Virus record (IMG/VR): IMGVR_UViG_3300018023_000021
Span: 1-39,183 of that record
DNA: 39,183 nucleotides
Direction: 5' to 3' (one strand)
Source of the DNA: a virus
Positions 33,369-39,183 of the stretch are shown one piece after another. Below the pieces are notes generated by a model, which did no database searches, was not told where the DNA came from, and saw only the letters and a list, made by a program, of their open reading frames with translations. The position numbers and the translations under genes are program-made. Position 1 is the stretch's first letter. Every line of letters starts with the position of its first letter.

Positions 33369-33699
33369 GCCGGCTTTTCATCATTTTCCGCAAGCGATCG
33401 ATTTCAACCCTCAAATCCTCGATTTGCGTATCCGCACAGTCAATTACTTGTTGCAGATAATCGCGCTGTTCGGCCGTAATCTGTAAATGATACTGCGCTT
33501 TTTGTTCCACGAGGAACGCTTGCGCCATACGACGAACGGAACCATTTAACCGATCGCGTTCCACCTTAAAAATGTCGCGTTCGAGCGCTTCCTTTTGCAG
33601 ACGCAGAATCTCAGGTATGATCTCTTTTTCGTCTATGCCACCCATTTCTTCGCGTATGGCGTCGACGAGTTCCTGTGCATTCATCAGCTTTTTCTTCAC
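33301..33699 (-). CDS. Coiled-coil protein, unknown
   Basis: 132 residues, GTG start at 33699 overlapping the upstream TGA (GTGA). Nearly the whole protein is helical, with heptads at residues 20-70 and 80-115 (YLQQVIDCADTQIEDLRVEIDRLRKMMKSRL), and a basic tail. No known domain. It sits in a three-gene operon with the GIY-YIG-like and XRE genes. It might regulate or bridge DNA, but that is not shown. Confidence 0.6.
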   Translation of the reverse strand: MKKKLMNAQELVDAIREEMGGIDEKEIIPEILRLQKEALERDIFKVERDRLNGSVRRMAQAFLVEQKAQYHLQITAEQRDYLQQVIDCADTQIEDLRVEIDRLRKMMKSRLDKAQNREQVSKKRVRHDKNVG

Positions 33700-34043
33700 A
33701 ATATCTCCCTTGTTTGCACAGCATCCATAACGTGCGTTCTCTGCTTAATATGATTGCAAGGGGGATTCAACGTGTAGATCAAATACTTTTCTCGACTTTT
33801 TCTTGCATCAGGCTTTAGTATTTTTTCAAACGCAAAGTGCGATGGGTTGTAGCTTAAAACCCATAGCCATTCACTTTTGTCGCAATAAAAGATCGACAAT
33901 AGCCGCTTCTGAATATTTTCAGTTGCTTCAATGTAGATCCACTCTTCGCCGGTTTTGAGCCCCAGAACGCCAGCTACGACCGGTGCATAGTCCAGGATCT
34001 GGACTTCGGTAAATGGCAGCATTCCCTCTTTCTCAAACGGCAT
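33696..34043 (-). CDS. Degenerate GIY-YIG-like protein
   Basis: 115 residues from ATG 34043, with AAAGGAAAGACA upstream. The segment VVAGVLGLKTGEEWIYIEATENIQKRLLSIF aligns by eye with GIY-YIG proteins of the form 'GVYGLxxxxEWIYVGExDNIQxRLLEH', and the end ARKSREKYLIYTLNPPCNHI with their last helix. The first catalytic Tyr is Leu here and the Gly of YIG is Glu, so nuclease activity is doubtful. It is the first gene of the leftward block, next to the chromosomal flank. Confidence 0.5.
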   Translation of the reverse strand: MPFEKEGMLPFTEVQILDYAPVVAGVLGLKTGEEWIYIEATENIQKRLLSIFYCDKSEWLWVLSYNPSHFAFEKILKPDARKSREKYLIYTLNPPCNHIKQRTHVMDAVQTREIL

Positions 34044-34117
34044 TGTCTTTCCTTTGCGTACGGTCGATTTGATCTCGGGAGCCCAGAAACCATTATTATC
34101 TAACTTTTAAGATTCGA

Positions 34118-34162
34118 AATAAGATTTTTCGGCTATTCTCATTCAAGTAATGAAATCTTATT
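34118..34162. repeat. 10-bp inverted repeat upstream of the leftward operon
   Basis: AATAAGATTT (34118-34127) and AAATCTTATT (34153-34162) are exact inverted copies 25 bases apart. They flank the region from which the leftward phage operon would start. A role as operator or junction site is possible. Confidence 0.6.
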
Positions 34163-34167
34163 GCGAG

Positions 34168-34206
34168 TGCCAGCTACAATTAATCCCTTCGTAGCTGGCA
34201 TTTTTT
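34168..34206 (+). terminator. Intrinsic terminator, perfect 10-bp stem
   Basis: TGCCAGCTAC pairs with GTAGCTGGCA over a 13-base loop and is followed by TTTTTT. It is on the plus strand, where no gene ends, so it may close a short unannotated RNA. Confidence 0.75.
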
Positions 34207-34346
34207 GCCCTTTTTCAAGATCAATCACGACCTTTGTGGTCTATACTGTCTCAAATGGAAGTGGTAGTAGGCCGCCTAATCTCCGATCTCGCATTGCCGC
34301 TTTTGTTTTGGTAGATGGATCGGAGCTCATCCTCCTGCCATTTGCC

Positions 34347-34392
34347 AAAATGCACCAGTCTTTACCACCTCGGTTTGGCTGGTGCATTTTTT
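34347..34392 (+). terminator. Intrinsic terminator, 12-bp stem
   Basis: AAAATGCACCAG pairs with CTGGTGCATTTT, with TTTTTT on the plus strand and AAAA on the other side, so it could act in both directions. No gene ends next to it. Confidence 0.7.
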
Positions 34393-34453
34393 ATATTATT
34401 TTTAGATTTTTACGCTCAGCCTCGACGATTTTGTAGTAAACTGGCCTCCATAC

Positions 34454-34590
34454 AGCAGAAGCCTTTATTCCTTTCATACTCCATGGCCTTCTGCTTGATA
34501 GTGGCAGAATCTTCCTTGGGCCCTATCTGCCATTTAGGGTGCCAGCTGCGTTGGGGGAATGTAGCTGGCGCCCAATCTTCTCCTCTTTTT
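34454..34590 (+). repeat. Three further hairpins before the TubC_N-like gene
   Basis: AGCAGAAG/CTTCTGCT (34454-34495), TGGCAGA/TCTGCCA (34502-34532) and GGGTGCCAGCTGC/GTAGCTGGCGCCC (34537-34573, two wobble pairs), the last followed by a pyrimidine-rich stretch and TTTTTT. The last stem repeats the sequence of the terminator at 34168. I see no gene between 34044 and 34627. Confidence 0.6.
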
Positions 34591-34627
34591 TACGCTACGG
34601 GCTTATGCCGTATCAAAGGCCGTTGCC

Positions 34628-35071
34628 ATGTCTTTTAGCATTCCTGAATTGATCCACGCGGTCGAAGCCCGCGGCGGCCACTTCTCTATCGACAACGAAT
34701 GCCTTTTTGTCCTTCCAGAAGACGCCGCCCAACCGCTCTTCGAAGATCTCCGCCAGCACGAACAAGAAATTATCGCCGCCATCCTCGAGCGCGATGCCGC
34801 CGCTTGGCAAAAACCATTCCAACGCTGGCTTTATACCCTCTGCATCCAAAGCCCACGCGACGCAGCGAACCTCAATTCACTTCTCAAAAACTTTCAAGCC
34901 TATACCGCCGCCCAAAACCGCGATCCTTGCTACCGCGATCTTTTCGAATATTTGCTGGCCGAAGCCGGCTTCAAAATCCGCATCATTTCCGGCATCGATC
35001 TCGTCTTCGGCCTCATCCTCGCCGAAGATGCCAACATGATCAAACTCTGCGAAGGATATCTGCTACCATAA
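34628..35071 (+). CDS. TubC_N-like domain protein
   Basis: 147 residues from ATG 34628. The first 55 residues (ELIHAVEARGGHFSIDNECLFVLPED, then LRQHEQEIIAAILERD) match the compact TubC N-terminal docking-domain pattern (PF18563 as I recall), in which a short helix-beta hairpin-helix ends in 'LRxHKxEIIALL'. Outside polyketide synthases this domain is frequent in short proteins on plasmids and phages, with unknown function. The rest is helical. Base composition is more GC-rich than in the phage genes. It is the first rightward gene of the flank. Confidence 0.65.
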   Translation: MSFSIPELIHAVEARGGHFSIDNECLFVLPEDAAQPLFEDLRQHEQEIIAAILERDAAAWQKPFQRWLYTLCIQSPRDAANLNSLLKNFQAYTAAQNRDPCYRDLFEYLLAEAGFKIRIISGIDLVFGLILAEDANMIKLCEGYLLP

Positions 35072-35077
35072 AAAACC

Positions 35078-35305
35078 ATGACCACAAAATCAATTGCCGA
35101 CTACGCCTACTACAAATACTGCATTCTCCTGGTCTACGATCCCGACGGCTATTGGGTCGCCAGAAACCCTGAACTCCCCGGCTGCACCGCCGACGGCAAA
35201 ACCGAACAAGAAGCCATCGCCTCCCTCAAACTCTCTCGCGAAGCCTGGATAGAGTCCCGCCTAGCCACCAACCAAGATGTGCCAATCCCAACCTTACTGC
35301 CCTAA
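35078..35305 (+). CDS. HicB-like (UPF0150) antitoxin-type protein, orphan
   Basis: Seventy-five residues, only six bases after the previous stop. YCILLVYDPDGYWVARNPELPGCTADGKTEQEAIASLKLSREAWIES is the classic HicB partial RNase H-like fold, with its 'PELPGCxxxGxTxEEA' signature. No C-terminal DNA-binding domain and no HicA toxin gene is found beside it, so it is an orphan or works with a distant partner. Confidence 0.85.
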   Translation: MTTKSIADYAYYKYCILLVYDPDGYWVARNPELPGCTADGKTEQEAIASLKLSREAWIESRLATNQDVPIPTLLP

Positions 35306-35360
35306 AACCATCCCAAAACTACAAAAAATAACGCAGTTTATGAGCGCTCTTTCTTGATCC

Positions 35361-36917
35361 CTATTTTCTATTTCCTGTTTCTTGGCTGCGAAGTAGCGGA
35401 AACAAAATCACGTCGCGAATAGATTTCGAGCCGGTCAGCAGCATCGTCAGCCGGTCGATTCCGATGCCTTCGCCGGCCGTCGGCGGCATCCCGTAGCCAA
35501 GAGCGCGAACATAATCCTCGTCCATCTGGTGAGCTTCGTCGTCGCCGCGTGCGCGCTCGGCTAACTGCTGCTCGAAGCGCCGGTGCTGCTCTTGCGGGTC
35601 GTTCAGCTCGCTGAAGGCGTTGCCCAATTCGAAGCCGCCAACAAAAATCTCGAAGCGCTCGACCCAGTCAGGATCGTCGGACTTCTGCTTGGAGAGCGGC
35701 GAAACAACCGTCGGGTAGTCGTAGATGATCGTCGGCTGGATGAGGTGCTCTTCGGCAACAGCCTCAAAGAGATTGGCAATGGTTTTGCCCGCCGACTCGT
35801 CTGCCTTGTAGTCCACGTCGTGCCCGGATTGGCGCAGCGCCGAGATCCAGCTATTCAACTTTTCCGCGTCGTTCAATTTGGCCAGCTCGGGTTTCGGCCC
35901 GGCATTCTTTGGCCAGAATTTCACAATCGCTTCCTTCATCGTCAGCCGCGTCCAATTTTCTTTGGCGAAGTCGATCTTGTTGCCGTCGAACTCGGTTTCT
36001 GTCGTTCCGTTCACTTGGCTCGCCACGTAGGCCACCAGATTCTCGGTCAGCTCCATCAAGTCGTAATAGTTCGAATAGGCTTGGTAGAACTCGATCGTCG
36101 TGAATTCGGGATTGTGCGAAGTATCGATCCCCTCGTTGCGGAAGCAGTGGCTGATCTCGTACACGCGGTCGATGCCGCCGACGATCAGCCGTTTTAAATA
36201 AAGCTCCGGCGCAATGCGCAGGTAAAGATCCATGTCGTAGGTGTTGTGGTGCGTCTTGAAGGGCCGCGCCGCCGCGCCGCCAGCCACCGGCTGCATCATC
36301 GGCGTTTCCACTTCCATGTAGTCGCGCTCGTCAAAAAAGCTGCGCAGCGCGCGCAGAATCTTGGCTCGCTTGACGAAGACCTCGCGGCTCTCCAGATTCG
36401 TAAACAGATCGACGTAGCGCTGGCGATAGCGAACTTCGACGTCGGCCAGTCCGTGAAATTTTTCCGGCAGCGCGAGCATCGCCTTCGACAGAAACGTGAT
36501 CGTCTCCACGTGCACGGTCAGCTCATTGGTTCGCGTGCGGAACAAGTAGCCGGTAACGCCGATGTGGTCGCCCAGATCAAGCAGCTTGTAGAGCGCGAAG
36601 CCATCGTCGCCGACGGCGTCTTTGCGAACGTAAATCTGCAGCCACACGCCCTCCTGTTGCAGAGTAGCGAAGCCGGCCTTGCCCTGCGCGCGAATGGCCA
36701 TCAGGCGCCCGCAGACGGCAACGGTCGTGCGCTTGGCCTCGAGCTCCTCGCCAGTTTTCTGGTCCCAGTCGGCGCGAACCTTCGACAAAGGCGTGGCCGT
36801 CTGCCCCCGCGTGACAGGAAATCGGCTAGGATAGGTGGCCTGGCCGAGCTGCACGATCTGCGCCAACTTTTCCTTGCGCAGATTGAATAGATTCTCTTCA
36901 AATTCCGAGTCGAACAC
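35361..36917 (-). CDS. lysS: Lysyl-tRNA synthetase, class II
   Basis: 518 residues, GTG start at 36917 with AAGGA seven bases upstream. The N-terminal OB fold (VAVCGRLMAIRAQGKAGFATLQ) reads the tRNA-Lys anticodon. The catalytic domain has motif 1 (YMEVETPMMQPVAGGAAARPF), motif 2 (FRNEGIDTSHNPEFTTIEFYQAY) and motif 3 (GEGIGIDRLTMLLTG). It charges tRNA-Lys with lysine using ATP in the cytoplasm. Full length and a GC-rich sequence unlike the phage genes mark this part as bacterial chromosome rather than phage. Confidence 0.97.
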   Translation of the reverse strand: MFDSEFEENLFNLRKEKLAQIVQLGQATYPSRFPVTRGQTATPLSKVRADWDQKTGEELEAKRTTVAVCGRLMAIRAQGKAGFATLQQEGVWLQIYVRKDAVGDDGFALYKLLDLGDHIGVTGYLFRTRTNELTVHVETITFLSKAMLALPEKFHGLADVEVRYRQRYVDLFTNLESREVFVKRAKILRALRSFFDERDYMEVETPMMQPVAGGAAARPFKTHHNTYDMDLYLRIAPELYLKRLIVGGIDRVYEISHCFRNEGIDTSHNPEFTTIEFYQAYSNYYDLMELTENLVAYVASQVNGTTETEFDGNKIDFAKENWTRLTMKEAIVKFWPKNAGPKPELAKLNDAEKLNSWISALRQSGHDVDYKADESAGKTIANLFEAVAEEHLIQPTIIYDYPTVVSPLSKQKSDDPDWVERFEIFVGGFELGNAFSELNDPQEQHRRFEQQLAERARGDDEAHQMDEDYVRALGYGMPPTAGEGIGIDRLTMLLTGSKSIRDVILFPLLRSQETGNRK

Positions 36918-37078
36918 GTGTGATTCCTTTGCTATGGATCGTTTCTTGCTTTAATCGTCAGTATATCGGCTGTGCAGAGATGGAATGAACCACTCCTGCA
37001 CGCCCTTTGCCGATCAGCAGACAACTTCGTTCCCTCCTCACCGTCGATCTCGACGCCCTAATCCCACCCCAAAACAGC

Positions 37079-37099
37079 AAAAAAGCGCAGCTTCTGCGC
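37079..37099 (-). terminator. Intrinsic terminator, minus strand
   Basis: On the minus strand GCGCAG-AAG-CTGCGC is followed by TTTTTT. No annotated gene ends here, so it would end a transcript coming from the gene-free region to its right. Confidence 0.6.
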
Positions 37100-37967
37100 G
37101 CTTTCACCCTAAATTCCCGCACTCCAAAATGCCCAAATCCCCTATAGGCCAGTACAAAAACCACAACTTTCCTTAAACCTTTTAAATTCATATTCTTCAA
37201 TCGCTTTTGTCTGCGCTAAAACTGCGCTGTGCTCCCCAAATACGTCTGCGCTTTTTTTGCGCTACGTAAATACGTGCTGGTTCTGCGCTAAAATTGCGCC
37301 TAACGGACTGGGGCTTTACAAAATACCGGGCGGTGAAACGTCGACGACTACGCGCCACCCCCGGGGTGCCGGACAACTCCAAACGTCCGATAACGCGCGA
37401 ATCAGCCGCAAACAGACCCGCGCATCGCCCCCCCGTTCCGCGTTCGTATTCTGTATAGGAAGCCGAACGATGCTTGTTTTCAGTCACTTGCAGCAACAAT
37501 GCTCAATTATGCCAACAATGTAGCACCAAAATGCTTGAGACAACGCTTTGCGCAGCATCTGGCGCTATGCCCCATCCATGCGCCAGACGCGCGTTTACGG
37601 CCCGCCGAGTGCCACGTGGGGCGGTTCTGCGCGGTGTATTGATATGGGCCCAAAAAACGCCATGGAACGCGATAAAGTTTCATCGCATCCGGCCGTTTTG
37701 TTGCTTGTCTGTGCACAAAAACCGTTTTGTTTGGCGTGTAAGTTGTTTGTTTTGTTTGCGCGCGTATGCAGACAGTTGTTTTGCTAGCTGCATGTGCGCG
37801 AAAATCATTGGCTGTCTGTACGTTGGCGTGAGCGTGGGCAGCATTGTTTGAGCGCGCGCGGTGAGTTGGTTTGTGTGCTAGCGTAGTTTGTTTGCGCGTG
37901 CGAAGCGCTAACTATATATAGGGAAGGATGGGAGTAAAGGTAAATGAGAACGTATGAAAACCACGGT

Positions 37968-37992
37968 TTTGGGGCACGATTTTTAGGCCGCG
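37968..37992 (+). repeat. 25-bp direct repeat, left copy (toxin-antitoxin flank)
   Basis: This 25-bp unit, containing GGGGCACGATTTTTAGGCC, recurs identically at 38607-38631. It is followed after nine bases by GTCCGGAATCTGGACTGT (38002-38019). The two copies bracket the DinJ-YafQ pair. Confidence 0.85.
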
Positions 37993-38001
37993 ACGCAGTT
38001 T

Positions 38002-38019
38002 GTCCGGAATCTGGACTGT
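38002..38019 (+). repeat. 18-bp GTCC…GGAC palindromic repeat, copy 1 of 3
   Basis: GTCCGGAATCTGGACTGT, with AGTCC/GGACT-type arms, recurs at 38671-38688 (identical) and 38763-38780 (one mismatch). It could be a small operator or part of a repeated mobile unit. Confidence 0.8.
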
Positions 38020-38035
38020 TAGCCGTCTGCATGCA

Positions 38036-38317
38036 TTACAAGCTAAGTTCTGAATGTGAGCCCATACGCGCGAGTTGCAAGGTGTTATCGTCCGGCTTGC
38101 TGTAGATCAAAACCAGGTCGGGGCGAATGTGGCAATCTCGGAAGTCTAGCCAATCTCCAGAAAGTGCATGATCGTAAAAAAGCACAGGAAGCGGCCCGTC
38201 ATTGGCCAGCATATTCAGGATCTTAGTCCAGTTTTCCCGGAGAAATTGACGGTGTTGTCCTCTCGCTTCGCGCTTGAAGTCCCGTTTGAAACGGGAAGAC
38301 TGGTTAATCGTTCGCAT
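38036..38317 (-). CDS. yafQ: YafQ-type mRNA interferase toxin
   Basis: 93 residues from ATG 38317, inside the end of the antitoxin gene (14-base overlap). YafQ family residues are all present: DHALSGDW (His), FRDCHIRPDLVLIY (Asp, His and Asp) and GSHSEL (last His), matching the E. coli catalytic set His50, Asp61, His63, Asp67 and His87. YafQ enters the ribosomal A site and cuts mRNA at Lys AAA codons. It sits with DinJ between direct repeats, suggesting transfer as a unit. Confidence 0.95.
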   Translation of the reverse strand: MRTINQSSRFKRDFKREARGQHRQFLRENWTKILNMLANDGPLPVLFYDHALSGDWLDFRDCHIRPDLVLIYSKPDDNTLQLARMGSHSELSL

Positions 38318-38564
38318 CAAGCATAGCATGCATACTGTCTAAGGAAACGGGCTCGACTTTGCCGGCGCGAACGGCTTTCATCGCTGCGATGGTCTCTCTA
38401 TTAGGGATTAATGGCTCAAACGGAAGCGCTTTGTCATGGGCGACGCGGGTAAGCATCAAACGAACCGCATCGGAAACAGTCAAGCCAATCGCCTGCAGGA
38501 CAGTAGCGGCTTGCTGTTTAATCACTACGTCAATCCGAGTCTGAACAAGTGCATTGGCTGCCAT
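38304..38564 (-). CDS. dinJ: DinJ-type antitoxin (RelB/DinJ family)
   Basis: 86 residues from ATG 38564, with AGGAG eight bases before it. ALVQTRIDVVIKQQAATVLQAIGLTVSDAVRLMLTRVAHDKALPFEP is the ribbon-helix-helix and linker region of DinJ proteins. The C-terminal tail wraps the toxin. The RHH part binds the operon's own promoter. The stop overlaps the toxin start, fitting coupled expression. Confidence 0.95.
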   Translation of the reverse strand: MAANALVQTRIDVVIKQQAATVLQAIGLTVSDAVRLMLTRVAHDKALPFEPLIPNRETIAAMKAVRAGKVEPVSLDSMHAMLDAND

Positions 38565-38579
38565 GGTAATTTCTCCTGA

Positions 38580-38592
38580 ATTACATTGTAAT
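38580..38592. promoter_or_regulatory. Candidate DinJ-YafQ operator
   Basis: ATTACATTGTAAT is a 13-bp palindrome (arms ATTACA/TGTAAT) placed 15 bases upstream of the dinJ start. RHH antitoxins normally bind such sites for autoregulation. No binding evidence is available here. Confidence 0.5.
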
Positions 38593-38606
38593 ATGGATGG
38601 GACGGC

Positions 38607-38631
38607 TTTGGGGCACGATTTTTAGGCCGCG
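38607..38631 (+). repeat. 25-bp direct repeat, right copy
   Basis: Identical to 37968-37992. It starts 42 bases upstream of the dinJ start codon, so the toxin-antitoxin pair is bracketed by the two copies 639 bp apart. Confidence 0.85.
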
Positions 38632-38670
38632 GCTTTGGGGAAGTCGTGAAACGTCGAACGTGATATAAAA

Positions 38671-38688
38671 GTCCGGAATCTGGACTGT
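38671..38688 (+). repeat. 18-bp GTCC…GGAC palindromic repeat, copy 2 of 3
   Basis: Identical to 38002-38019. A third copy with one changed base (GGGATC for GGAATC) lies at 38763-38780. The array-type 21-bp repeat lies between copies 2 and 3. Confidence 0.8.
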
Positions 38689-38717
38689 ATGCCGGCCGGC
38701 CGCCGTATGCTGTTGGG

Positions 38718-38738
38718 AGTGCATCGCACAGATGCAAC
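38718..38738 (-). repeat. Twelfth copy of the 21-bp palindromic repeat
   Basis: The minus strand reads GTTGCATC, TGTGC, GATGCACT, base for base the same as array repeat 6 at 32703. It stands alone, 5.6 kb from the array, and in reverse orientation in chromosomal-looking DNA. Confidence 0.9.
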
Positions 38739-38794
38739 CTTGATGAGCGTTTCCGTACAAGAGTCCGGGATCTGGACTGTCTGATTATTTTTTA

Positions 38795-38823
38795 TTGCAC
38801 TATACAAAGTAGTTTGCTATATT
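38795..38823 (+). promoter_or_regulatory. Sigma70-type promoter for the MGWT gene
   Basis: TTGCAC (38795-38800), a 17-base spacer, and TATATT (38818-38823). A GCGGC/GCCGC hairpin (38831-38845) and then GGAG follow, eight bases before ATG 38860. Confidence 0.65.
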
Positions 38824-38859
38824 AATTGCAGCGGCTACCGGCCGCGTGGAGCGTACACA

Positions 38860-39183
38860 ATGGGATGGACCACGGAACATGCATCGCGCGATGAAGTTGT
38901 CAAAAGAGAATCAGGCCCTTGGCAAGCTGTAGAGGGCGCCACGGTCACGGCCGTCAAGCATTCCCGCTCTGGCAATGAAGACTGGTTTCTCTATCAGGTC
39001 GAGAAAGACGGCAAAGTCGACCACAAATTTATCTCTGTCATGGTTTGGGAAGACGGCGCCCACAAAGAAATAGATGAGGCTTGCGGGCCCTATTACTACG
39101 GCTGCCCGGTTGAATGGCTCGATGAAGTGCCCGCGCCTAAAGGCGATAGTGCAGCCACTTGGCGCGCTGAAGTCCGCCGCCGC
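38860..39183 (+). CDS. 'MGWT' family protein, 3' end outside window
   Basis: 108 residues from ATG 38860, open to the window edge. The start MGWTTEHASRDEVV, the centre WFLYQVEKDGKVDHKFISVMVW, the segment EIDEACGPYYYGCPVEWLDEVP and the end TWRAEVRRR match a family of unknown proteins from plasmids, phages and genomic islands that begin MGWTxxH and contain 'GPxYYxCPxxILxLL'. I recall it as DUF6927 but cannot confirm this. It has its own promoter and a good ribosome binding site. Confidence 0.65.
   Translation, partial: MGWTTEHASRDEVVKRESGPWQAVEGATVTAVKHSRSGNEDWFLYQVEKDGKVDHKFISVMVWEDGAHKEIDEACGPYYYGCPVEWLDEVPAPKGDSAATWRAEVRRR

Larger units (their letters stand above)
36958..38035. other. Gene-free stretch with repeats and unusual composition
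   Basis: No protein-like reading frame stands out on either strand. A minus-strand terminator lies at 37079-37099. Two copies of TCTGCGCTAAAA-(C/T)-TGCGC start at 37210 and 37282, with AAATACGT twice between and near them (37238, 37268). From about 37690 to 37900 the plus strand is rich in G and T, with many TTTGTTTG and GCGCG words. It ends in TATATATA near 37914. Confidence 0.5.

Noticed and set aside
34044-34627. A tRNA gene as attachment site at the boundary
   Set aside because: No cloverleaf with a T-loop (GTTCRA) could be found. The stems are simple hairpins.
36246-36890. Plus-strand frame of 214 codons inside lysS
   Set aside because: It is antisense to a well-supported lysyl-tRNA synthetase. 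Such frames are common in GC-rich genes.
37474-37851. 125-codon plus-strand frame in the gene-poor region
   Set aside because: Composition is low-complexity, there is no ribosome binding site, and the translation does not look like a protein.

Overview
The window looks like most of a dsDNA phage (or prophage) structural region, about 0-34 kb, joined on its right to DNA that looks like bacterial chromosome (about 34.6-39.2 kb). Nearly all phage genes lie on the minus strand, so the phage reads from right to left. I see no tail tube, tape measure or sheath gene. The portal, connector and neck proteins together with large beta-rich tail proteins suggest a short-tailed (podovirus-like) phage, but this is inference. 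No integrase was found, so an integrated prophage is not proven. The host cannot be named with confidence. A soil bacterium such as an Acidobacteriota member is only a guess.

Layout in transcription order (right to left). 34.0-30.3 kb: small early or accessory genes (a degenerate GIY-YIG-like protein, a coiled-coil protein, an XRE repressor-like protein, a HAD/Swiss-Army-Knife-type phosphatase). They are interrupted by an 800-bp array of eleven 21-bp palindromic repeats. 30.1-20.7 kb: packaging and head assembly, with two small basic peptides, a large terminase carrying two inteins, two unknown proteins, the portal and a scaffold. 20.5-15.3 kb: a LAGLIDADG endonuclease gene, major capsid protein, decoration proteins and connector. 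One decoration-type protein carries an inserted ice-binding-protein-like (DUF3494) domain. 15.3-14.8 kb: a plus-strand HNH-AP2 endonuclease. 14.7-8.1 kb: three proteins with Sec-type signal peptides (two fibre-like) and a lysis cassette (coiled-coil membrane protein, lambda R-like endolysin, holin candidate). 8.1-0.7 kb: small basic proteins and large tail proteins. 0-0.5 kb: an endonuclease VII-family gene cut by the window edge.

Three themes stand out. First, homing and mobile DNA is dense: three free-standing endonuclease genes and two inteins, with the inteins sitting exactly in the terminase Walker A and Walker B motifs. Second, six copies of a roughly 77-nt two-hairpin RNA element lie in intergenic gaps, all in the direction of phage transcription, with compensatory stem changes. 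Three of them directly precede genes for small Lys/Arg-rich proteins. Third, the 21-bp palindrome array resembles a CRISPR superficially. Its units share further weak motifs in the 'spacers', and a twelfth copy sits in the chromosomal-looking flank.

The right flank carries a hairpin-rich noncoding stretch (34.1-34.6 kb), a TubC_N-like protein, an orphan HicB-like protein, lysyl-tRNA synthetase (lysS), a 1.1-kb stretch without a recognisable gene, a DinJ-YafQ toxin-antitoxin pair between direct repeats, and the start of a 'MGWT' family gene running off the window.
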